Shown here piece by piece: positions 58,050 through 64,000 of a stretch of 64,000 nt of DNA. The notes below the pieces were generated by a model that was given only the letters and a program-made list of their open reading frames with translations, made no database searches and was not told the DNA's origin. Source of the DNA: Sphingomonas radiodurans (GTDB taxonomy: Bacteria; Pseudomonadota; Alphaproteobacteria; Sphingomonadales; Sphingomonadaceae); NCBI RefSeq assembly GCF_020866845.1, contig NZ_CP086594.1:2386001-2450000 (forward strand), written 5' to 3'. Every line of letters starts with the position of its first letter. Position 1 is the first letter of the stretch. The translations under genes were made by a program, and so were the position numbers.

Positions 58050-59531
58050 ATGCGGCGGATGGTGTTGGCACTGGCGCTCGTTCCGGCGATCGCGGTAGCG
58101 CAAGACGTGCCGCCGCCGCGCAGCGCGCAAGGCGACGTCGCGGTCACCATCTACAACAACGATCTCGCGTTGGTGCAGGATACGCGGCAGCTGAACCTGC
58201 CCAGCGGCATCACCCGCCAGGACTTTTCCGACGTGTCGGACTCGATCCGCCCGGCGACCGTTCGCCTCTCAGCCGACGGCGTCACGATCGTCGAACAGAA
58301 TTTCGACTATGATCTGCTCTCGCCCGAAGCGCTGATGGAAAAGGCGGTCGGCCAGACGATCACGATCGTGCGCACCAATCCCGCGACCGGGACCGAGACG
58401 CGCGAGCGTGCGCTGGTGCTCGCCAACAACGGCGGCGTGGTGATGCGGATCGGCGACCGGATCGAGGTGCTGCGCGACGATGGCCTGCCAGTGCGTGTCG
58501 TATTCGATTCGCTGCCGCCCAATCTGCGCGCCCGCCCGACGCTGTCGGTGACGCTCGACAGCGCGCGCGGCGGCACCCGGCCAGTGACGCTGAGCTATCT
58601 CGCCGGCGGCTTCGGCTGGAACGCCGATTACGTCGCGCTGTTCGACGAGGCGAAGGGCGCGATCGACGTGCAGGGATGGGTCACGCTGCGCAACAATAAC
58701 GATACGCCGTTGGTCAACGCCGATACGGTTCTCGTCGCTGGCGCGCCCGGCAGCGTGCAGGAGCGCAACCAGCGCCGCATGTCCTCACGCCCTGGCTATG
58801 CGCCCGGCTCGCAGCCCGGCACCGAAACGGCGGCGCGCGCGCGGCTCGGCGACTTCTACCTCTATCCGCTCGCCGCGCGCACCACGATCGCGGCCAAGCA
58901 GCAGAAGCAAGTGAGCTTCCTCAGCATCGCCGCGGTGCCGGCGCGCAAGGCCTATGAATACCGCGTCGACTGGCTCGAGACGAAGGACGAGGCGGAGAGC
59001 GCGTCGACGGTGCTCGCCGTCTCCTCGTCGAGCGCCGGCGGTCTGGGCGATGCGTTGCCCGCGGGAACGGTGCGCGTTTACATCCGCGACGCGTCGGGCC
59101 AGCCGCAGTTCATCGGGGAGAGCGCGATCGGCCATACGCCGATGGGATCGAGCCTGGCGCTCGTCACTGGCCAAGCATTCGACGTGAAGGTGAAGCCGGT
59201 GGTCGAGAAGCGCGAGCGGATCGATGCGAACGAATGGAAGCGCGTCGAACGCTATCGCATCACCGAAAACGGCAACGTCCGCACGGTGGAAATCGATCGC
59301 GCCACAACGTTCAACCGCACGACCATGCGCTACGAATTAACCAACGCACGGCCGCAGCCGGTGACAGTCGAGATCGTGCAGGCCGGTCTCGACAATTACT
59401 GGCACGACACACGTGTCTCGTCCGAGAGCGTCAAGGGCGAGCAACGCTCCGCCGACGAGCGCATCTGGCGCGTTCCAGTGCCAGCGAACGGCAGCGCGAC
59501 GCTGACCGCCGTCATCGACACGCGGTATTGA
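58050..59531 (+). CDS. Exported DUF4139 protein, paralogue 1
   Basis: 493 residues. Signal peptide MRRMVLALALVPAIAVA then Q. The DUF4139 core VTLSYLAGGFGWNADYVALFD lies near 180-200, with VEKRERIDANEWKRVERYRI and a beta-rich C-terminus ending VIDTRY. Function unknown. Some family members relate to mucoidy or gliding proteins. ACGGGGAGAG precedes the ATG. The next gene is a diverged paralogue. Confidence 0.88.
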   Translation: MRRMVLALALVPAIAVAQDVPPPRSAQGDVAVTIYNNDLALVQDTRQLNLPSGITRQDFSDVSDSIRPATVRLSADGVTIVEQNFDYDLLSPEALMEKAVGQTITIVRTNPATGTETRERALVLANNGGVVMRIGDRIEVLRDDGLPVRVVFDSLPPNLRARPTLSVTLDSARGGTRPVTLSYLAGGFGWNADYVALFDEAKGAIDVQGWVTLRNNNDTPLVNADTVLVAGAPGSVQERNQRRMSSRPGYAPGSQPGTETAARARLGDFYLYPLAARTTIAAKQQKQVSFLSIAAVPARKAYEYRVDWLETKDEAESASTVLAVSSSSAGGLGDALPAGTVRVYIRDASGQPQFIGESAIGHTPMGSSLALVTGQAFDVKVKPVVEKRERIDANEWKRVERYRITENGNVRTVEIDRATTFNRTTMRYELTNARPQPVTVEIVQAGLDNYWHDTRVSSESVKGEQRSADERIWRVPVPANGSATLTAVIDTRY

Positions 59532-59538
59532 GAATGCG

Positions 59539-59642
59539 CTCCCTCTCCCCGCGAGCGGGGAGAGGGCAGGGGGAGAGGGGCATGACTGCGACCTTTCCGC
59601 ACTGCCCCTCTCCCCAACGCTCTCCCCTGAAGGGAAGAGGAA
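59539..59642. repeat. Nested palindromic element overlapping the 5' end of the second DUF4139 gene
   Basis: Perfect hairpin ccctctccccgc-ga-gcggggagaggg (59541-59566), then ggggagaggggca ... tgcccctctcccc (59570-59582 with 59602-59614), then ctctccccttgaa-like ending at 59642. Same family as the prmC element. It contains the likely Shine-Dalgarno sequence and ATG of the next gene. Confidence 0.9.
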
Positions 59643-61165
59643 GTTTGGCGCTCGTCCTGTGGTGCCTTGCCGCCACATCTGCCGCCGCCCAAACCCTCGT
59701 AACCTCGGACAAACCCACCGCCATTTCCGTCACGCTTTACCGCGCGCCCGATCGCGACCCTTCCACACCAATCGATCGCACCGCCGCGCAGGGCTTCGCG
59801 CTGATCACCGAAACCCGCACGATCACGCTCCCCGCAGGCCCCGCAGTGATCCGCTTCGAAGGCGTCGCAGGCAACATAATGCCCGAGACCGCGATCGTCT
59901 CGGGCCTGCCGCAGGATGTCGCCGAAAAGAACCTCGACGCCGATCTGCTCAGCCCGCGCACGCTGTACGACCGAGCGCTAGGCCGCCGCGTGCTGATCCG
60001 CCGCACCGACAAGGCGACCGGCCGCGTCACCGAGCAGCAGGCGACGATTCGATCGAGCGCGGCAGGGGCGGCGGTGATTGAGATCGCCGGCGGCTATGAG
60101 GCGCTGCGCTGCTCCGGCCTGCCCGAGACGATCGTCCAGCCCTCGGTGCCGGACGGGCTCAGCGCCCGACCGACCCTGTCAATCTCAACCAGCGCCGCGC
60201 GGCCGGTAACGGTAACCGTCACGCTATCCTACCTCGCCGGCGGGTTCGACTGGCAGGCGGATTACGTCATCACGTTGCGCGGTCGCGCCGGCAGCGGCGA
60301 CAGTCGCGCCGATCTCACCGCCTGGGTAACGCTTGCCTCGAGCGACGTGACAAGCCTGCCCAATGCTCGCACGCAGCTCGTCGCTGGCAAGCCCAACCGC
60401 GAACAAACGCCGTCGTTCGGCAATTACGAGGCCGGCGCGCTCTCGTTACGCTGCTGGCCGACGGACATTGATTACGGCAGCGACTCGGCAGTCCCACCCC
60501 CTCCGCCCCCGCCCCCTCCCGCGCCGCTGATGGCGATGGAATCGGGCGAAATCGTCGTCACTGCCGCACGCATGTCGGCGCCTGCGGTCGAGGTGATCCA
60601 GGGCGAGCTTGGCGATTTCAAGCTCTATACCGTGCCGATGCCGACTACCGTCGCGGCACAGGCGCAGAAGCAAGTGTCGCTGATGACGCGCGCCAACGTC
60701 CTCGTCCGCACCGTCTACGTCAGCGAAGGTCAGTACGGCGATCTCCAGCCCGCGCATCCCGTGCTGCGAATGCGCAACCGCACAGCCGACGGTCTCGGCG
60801 CACCGCTGCCGGCGGGACAAGTGATGGTGTTTCAGGAAGGAGCGGAGCGTCCCATCCTGCTCGGCAGCCCCTCGTTCGACGACAAAGCGATCGACGAGGA
60901 GGTCGAGCTCGATCTCCCGCCGACCCCCCGCGTCTCTGCATCTCTCGATCACGTCTCCGATGCGAAACTCATCCAGCGCTACCTGCTCACCGTCAGCAAC
61001 GCCAACGCTTGGCCGATCGCCTATGAAGCGCGCTTCAGCAACGGCGACGAGCGGTTCGCCAGCGGGGCTAAAACCGTGATGAGGAACGGGCAGCGGATCT
61101 GGGCGGTCACCGTTCCCGCGAACGGCCGTGCGACGTTTGCTTACTCGCTCCGCGCGCCCGAGTGA
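59582..61165 (+). CDS. Exported DUF4139 protein, paralogue 2, with repeat-derived start
   Basis: 527 residues from ATG 59582, which follows GGGGGAGAGGGGC. The signal peptide is MTATFPHCPSPQRSPLKGRG then SLALVLWCLAATSAAAQ, where the n-region (with Lys and Arg) comes from the palindromic element and the hydrophobic part from unique sequence. DUF4139 features: VTLSYLAGGFDWQADYVITL, a Pro-rich loop (PPPPPPPPPAP), and a barrel-like C-terminus. Alternative starts are ATG 59534 (no ribosome site) or TTG 59644. Ends 25 bases inside the opposing small gene. Confidence 0.85.
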   Translation: MTATFPHCPSPQRSPLKGRGSLALVLWCLAATSAAAQTLVTSDKPTAISVTLYRAPDRDPSTPIDRTAAQGFALITETRTITLPAGPAVIRFEGVAGNIMPETAIVSGLPQDVAEKNLDADLLSPRTLYDRALGRRVLIRRTDKATGRVTEQQATIRSSAAGAAVIEIAGGYEALRCSGLPETIVQPSVPDGLSARPTLSISTSAARPVTVTVTLSYLAGGFDWQADYVITLRGRAGSGDSRADLTAWVTLASSDVTSLPNARTQLVAGKPNREQTPSFGNYEAGALSLRCWPTDIDYGSDSAVPPPPPPPPPAPLMAMESGEIVVTAARMSAPAVEVIQGELGDFKLYTVPMPTTVAAQAQKQVSLMTRANVLVRTVYVSEGQYGDLQPAHPVLRMRNRTADGLGAPLPAGQVMVFQEGAERPILLGSPSFDDKAIDEEVELDLPPTPRVSASLDHVSDAKLIQRYLLTVSNANAWPIAYEARFSNGDERFASGAKTVMRNGQRIWAVTVPANGRATFAYSLRAPE

Positions 61166-61434
61166 TCCAATTCGCGCGGGTCGACCGCCTCGTCGTGGCC
61201 GGTGCCCGACGACAAGAAGGTCAGCCCCATCAGCGCACCCGCCATCACGACCGATCCGACGACCCCGCCAACCACCGCCAGCGAGGCGATCCAGCCGAGC
61301 GTGCCATAGGCGCGCCCGACCAGCCATATCGCGATCACCGCCGCGACAATCCCGACCACGAACATCCAGCCGAGCAACCGGCGGAAGCGCGCCCAGGCAA
61401 ATCGCGCATATTCGGGATCATCCAACCGGCTCAT
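61141..61434 (-). CDS. Small two-helix membrane protein
   Basis: 97 residues. MSRLDDPEYARFAWARFRRL is followed by two hydrophobic segments (MFVVGIVAAVIAIWLVG and SLAVVGGVVGSVVMAGALMG). GGGAAGC precedes the ATG at 61434. The C-terminal Asp/Glu-rich tail is hydrophilic. Function unknown. The 3' end overlaps the DUF4139 gene tail to tail. Confidence 0.75.
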   Translation of the reverse strand: MSRLDDPEYARFAWARFRRLLGWMFVVGIVAAVIAIWLVGRAYGTLGWIASLAVVGGVVGSVVMAGALMGLTFLSSGTGHDEAVDPRELDHSGARSE

Positions 61435-61512
61435 GCTTCCCATCTGGTGTGGAGAAGCGCATTCTGCCACCGGCACCGCAACCAAGCGGGCGAGGATGAG
61501 AGGAGCCGAGCG

Positions 61513-61941
61513 ATGACGATCGCAGCAATCCTACATGGCAAAGGACAGAACGTGGTGTCCGTGACGCCGGGTGACACGGTACGCCAGGCGGTTGCACTCC
61601 TCGCTGAGCGACGCATCGGCGCCGTGCCGGTGCTCGATGGCGATAAAGTCGTCGGGATCTTTTCCGAACGCGACGTGATCTACTGCCTCAAGGACGGTGA
61701 CATGGGTGTGCTCGACCGTCTCGTTGCTGATGTCATGACCGCACCGGCGATCACCGTGGCGCTCGAAGACCCGGTAATCGGTGCCTTATCGTTGATGTCG
61801 CGGCGGCGGATCCGTCACTTGCCGGTGGTCGACCAGGGCCAGTTGGTGGGCTTCGTGTCGATCGGCGATCTGGTGAAATACCGCATCGATCGCGTCGAAG
61901 CCGACGCCGAGGCGATGCGGTCGTACATTCAGCAGGTGTGA
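61513..61941 (+). CDS. CBS-domain protein
   Basis: 142 residues, two CBS repeats: AAILHGKGQNVVSVTPGDTV with AVPVLDGDKVVGIFSERDVI, and the second with ITVALEDP and HLPVVDQGQLVGFVSIGDLV. Such proteins bind adenosine nucleotides. No effector domain. GAGAGGAGCC precedes the ATG. Four bases from the end of the convergent flippase gene. Confidence 0.92.
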   Translation: MTIAAILHGKGQNVVSVTPGDTVRQAVALLAERRIGAVPVLDGDKVVGIFSERDVIYCLKDGDMGVLDRLVADVMTAPAITVALEDPVIGALSLMSRRRIRHLPVVDQGQLVGFVSIGDLVKYRIDRVEADAEAMRSYIQQV

Positions 61942-61945
61942 CGCC

Positions 61946-63412
61946 TCATCGCGGGCGCCGGATCAGCGCGATCGTCTCGCGCACCAGCGGGCGCGCGAAC
62001 AGCAGCAGCCACCCGGCATAGGTCGCGCCGCCGACCGCGACGAGCAGCGCCAGCCGCGGTGGGGGGGAGAAGTCGGTAATCTGGTCTACCAAGGTCACTA
62101 CCACCGCCATCGCGCAAGCGGCGAGGAGTGGCGTGGCAATCGCTGCGGCAACATCCCGGAAGCGCGCACCGATCACCGGCAGTGATCGCCAGCAGCTCAC
62201 CGCAAGGTACAGCGGATAGGCGGCAATCCACGCCGCCGCGAGCCCCGTGGCACCCCAGCGCACGCCGACGATGAACCCGAGTGCCAGGATCACTGCGCCG
62301 GTCGCGCCATTGCGCACCCCGATCCCCGGCCGTCCAAGCGCATCGCAGGCCGGCGAAAACAGTACCTGCAGCGTCATGAATGGCATGGCGAGCGCGAGCA
62401 ACCGCACGACCGGCACCGCCCCAGCCCATTTCTCGCCGAGCATCGTCAGCACCATCGGCTCTGCTGTCGTGGCAAGGCCGAAGTAGAAGGGCAGCGCGGC
62501 AAGCATCACGATCCGCACCCCAGTGACGAACGCTGCGGCCGTCGCTGTGCGGTCGTGCTGGATTCGTGAGTAGGCCGAGAAGGCCACTTCGTTGAGTGGC
62601 GGCACGAATTTCGACACGAAGATCTGCGCCAGGAACAGGCTCGTCGTGTAGATTCCAAGGTCGTGAACGTCGAGAAACCGCCCGGCGATGAACACGTCGA
62701 TCTGGCTTTGCAGGAACCAGAACAGCTGGCTCGCCGCCATGACGCCGCCGAACCGCGCGAGCGCGCCTGCCCCGCGGAAGTCGAACGACGGCATCACCAG
62801 TGACCCAGCGGCAACCGTCATGCCCACCGCACGGGTCGCGAACAGCGCGATCGGCGCCAGCACGAGCGTCCACACGCCCCAGCCTGAAAAAGCCCCGATC
62901 AGCGCCATCGTGGCACCCGCCATCGCCGCGAGGATATTGACCCGAGCCTGCAGGCGAAAGTCCATGCTTCGGCTGAGTAGCGCCTGGGGGAGCGCAATGA
63001 ATGGTGTCCCAAGGTAAATCAGCGCTTGTACGCGCAGCAGCTGGGCAACTCCGGGCTGGCGATAATAGGCGGCGGCAAGCGGGGCGAGCGCGACCTGGAG
63101 CAGCGCCAGCGTCAGATTGACGATGATGAGCATTCCGAACAGCTGCCGGATCTGACGATCGGTCACTTCCTTCTGCTGGACGAGCCCGCTCGCAAGGCCA
63201 TAACCGTTCAGCATGTTCAGGAATGCCATGACCACGCCGCTCATCGCGAACAGGCCGTAATCGCTCGGCGAGAGGATGCGGATCACGAGGAAGGTGGCGG
63301 CCCATTGCACCATCTGCGCGGCAATCTGGCTTCCGGATCGCCAGATCACGGCGCTGCGCACCTGGCTCGCGAACGATTCCGTACGATTCGAGGGGCGTGC
63401 GCGGGCAACCAT
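61946..63412 (-). CDS. Polysaccharide/lipopolysaccharide flippase (Wzx/oligosaccharide flippase family)
   Basis: 488 residues, about 12-14 membrane helices. Opens with the amphipathic RSAVIWRSGSQIAAQMVQW and VIRILSPSDYGLFAM typical of the MOP/MviN-like polysaccharide exporter. Likely moves lipid-linked sugars or contributes to exopolysaccharide export. The ATG at 63412 was preferred. A GTG ten codons upstream is possible, and neither has a clear ribosome site. No glycosyltransferase genes are next to it inside the window. Confidence 0.88.
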   Translation of the reverse strand: MVARARPSNRTESFASQVRSAVIWRSGSQIAAQMVQWAATFLVIRILSPSDYGLFAMSGVVMAFLNMLNGYGLASGLVQQKEVTDRQIRQLFGMLIIVNLTLALLQVALAPLAAAYYRQPGVAQLLRVQALIYLGTPFIALPQALLSRSMDFRLQARVNILAAMAGATMALIGAFSGWGVWTLVLAPIALFATRAVGMTVAAGSLVMPSFDFRGAGALARFGGVMAASQLFWFLQSQIDVFIAGRFLDVHDLGIYTTSLFLAQIFVSKFVPPLNEVAFSAYSRIQHDRTATAAAFVTGVRIVMLAALPFYFGLATTAEPMVLTMLGEKWAGAVPVVRLLALAMPFMTLQVLFSPACDALGRPGIGVRNGATGAVILALGFIVGVRWGATGLAAAWIAAYPLYLAVSCWRSLPVIGARFRDVAAAIATPLLAACAMAVVVTLVDQITDFSPPPRLALLVAVGGATYAGWLLLFARPLVRETIALIRRPR

Positions 63413-63508
63413 GACTGATTCGCTACAGCCTGACGGCTTCACGGGAGGTTAAAACCCGCGGAAATCCGTCATTTTGTGTGGCCACTGTAAGAAAGTTGCA
63501 AAAAGTGT

Positions 63509-63537
63509 TTGACGGTGTGGGCGGCTCCACCTAGATG
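63509..63537 (+). promoter_or_regulatory. Likely rRNA operon promoter
   Basis: TTGACG at 63509-63514, a spacer of 16-17 bases and CTAGAT (63531-63536) as -10 candidate, preceded by A-rich sequence (gttgcaaaaag) that could be an UP element. It lies about 310 bp before the 16S start, a common arrangement for rRNA operons. Confidence 0.55.
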
Positions 63538-63642
63538 GGGGTCACCGCAGCGGTGGCCGACACGGTTGCCGCGGTGGTCAGCACAATCAAGGCGCCGAGG
63601 TCGCCCCGAGGAATTGGGGTAGGACTGGGCGTCGGTTTTTGT

Positions 63643-63653
63643 CGCTCTTTGAC
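63643..63653 (+). promoter_or_regulatory. boxA antitermination signal of the rRNA leader
   Basis: cgctctttgac closely resembles the boxA consensus TGCTCTTTAAC. It is downstream of the promoter and about 200 bp before the 16S gene, as expected for NusB/S10-dependent antitermination. Confidence 0.7.
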
Positions 63654-63762
63654 ATTGTTGGTTTAGATGAAGGGACATGTGGGCGGCGGCTTGCGGGTTC
63701 TGGCGGCCTCAGGGCGTCGGACACTCGTTTAAATTTAGCCTGACCTGTATGTCCTCTATTAC

Positions 63763-63771
63763 TTATCCACA
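63763..63771 (+). promoter_or_regulatory. Perfect DnaA box in the rRNA leader
   Basis: TTATCCACA matches the consensus DnaA box exactly, about 80 bp upstream of 16S rRNA, with an AT-rich stretch (gtttaaattta) close by. Only one perfect box is seen, so an origin is not supported. A regulatory role is possible, or chance. Confidence 0.5.
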
Positions 63772-63850
63772 GTAAAGTGAAGTGCAGGTTGGGCTCCCTG
63801 AGATGACCTGTTTTGATCCGGCTATTCCGCTGGGTTGGAATGGTGACATG

Positions 63851-64000
63851 AACTTGAGAGTTTGATCATGGCTCAGAATGAACGCTGGCGGCATGCCTAA
63901 CACATGCAAGTCGAACGAAGGCTTCGGCCTTAGTGGCGCACGGGTGCGTAACGCGTGGGAATCTGCCCCTTGGTTCGGAATAACAGTTGGAAACGACTGC
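63851..64000 (+). rRNA. rrs: 16S ribosomal RNA, 5' 150 bases (truncated by window edge)
   Basis: Starts aacttgagagtttgatcatg and continues with the universal gctcag...aacgctggcggc and the acacatgcaagtcgaacga block of bacterial 16S. The variable region that follows (aggcttcggccttagtggcg, cacgggtgcgtaacgcgtgg) is of the sphingomonad type. The rest of the gene lies beyond the window. Confidence 0.97.

Larger units (their letters stand above)
63413..63850. other. rRNA leader and promoter region, no protein gene
   Basis: 438 bp between the flippase and 16S rRNA. Besides the promoter, boxA and DnaA box it has a short hairpin ccccgaggaattgggg (63605-63620). No coding sequence is supported. Confidence 0.6.

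Noticed and set aside
63720..63780. The DnaA box and AT-rich run considered as oriC
   Set aside because: Only one perfect box, no dnaA, hemE or parAB genes in the window, and the site is an rRNA leader.

Overview
The window looks like chromosomal DNA of a Sphingomonas-type alphaproteobacterium (Sphingomonadaceae). The base composition is very GC-rich. The right edge runs into the 5' end of a 16S rRNA gene with a sphingomonad-like sequence. Typical alphaproteobacterial markers are present: a DUF1476/ATPase-zeta protein, a MucR-type regulator, DUF4167 and DUF5076 proteins, large TonB-dependent receptors, and the order hisS-prfA-prmC-DUF4167. I see no phage, plasmid, integron, CRISPR array, transposase or tRNA gene. 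Most of the window is ordinary core and accessory chromosome, and its main oddity is a rich set of small palindromic repeats.

Layout. 1-10.6 kb: tail of an unidentified gene, a secreted DUF885 protein, a secreted beta-propeller/amidohydrolase, an SDR, a zinc-free MDR oxidoreductase, a DEAD-box helicase and a small exported protein. 10.8-16.7 kb: a large TonB receptor with a sulfotransferase-like gene, a TPR/aspartyl-hydroxylase gene and a small exported protein. 16.8-19.4 kb: clpB behind a heat-shock-like promoter. 19.6-26.9 kb: a second TonB receptor followed by six co-directional enzyme genes (Zn-ADH, class II aldolase, SMP-30 lactonase, DUF2855, HAD), perhaps an uptake and catabolic module. 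27.1-33.6 kb: the succinyl-CoA:3-ketoacid transferase operon (with a lipoprotein and DUF5076 gene between its subunits), then leuC, a 35-codon gene, leuD, an MDR reductase, zeta, BolA and Grx4. 34-46.3 kb: lpdA, an acyl-CoA dehydrogenase, a BlaI/M56 regulatory pair, an MBL hydrolase, DUF4230, a membrane protein, nadA, glmM, a dicarboxylate symporter and an aldo/keto reductase. 46.4-53.1 kb: MpaB-like protein, MucR, EamA and SMR transporters, a GNAT, ppa, an M61 peptidase and DUF1345. 53.1-61.9 kb: hisS-prfA-prmC-DUF4167, two DUF4139 proteins, a small membrane protein and a CBS protein. 61.9-64 kb: a polysaccharide flippase, then the rRNA promoter, boxA, a DnaA box and the start of 16S rRNA.

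The most notable observation concerns one family of nested palindromes with ctccctctcccc-type arms. One copy lies wholly inside the reading frame of prmC, so about 53 extra residues must be translated near the N-terminus. A second copy appears to supply the ribosome binding site, start codon and signal-peptide n-region of the second DUF4139 gene. A different palindrome family (gtcaccccgg arms, five copies) lies between convergent genes in four of five cases and probably acts as bidirectional transcription punctuation. Other points worth a second look are the anomalous low-GC C-terminal region of hisS, a MucR protein without zinc-binding cysteine, the 35-codon gene between leuC and leuD, twin operators in front of the BlaI/M56 operon, and a palindrome inside the predicted RpoH promoter of clpB.

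All product names rest on reading motifs and overall protein sequence by eye. No database search was run. Start codons were chosen from Shine-Dalgarno sequences, signal peptides and family lengths, and often differ from the longest open frame.
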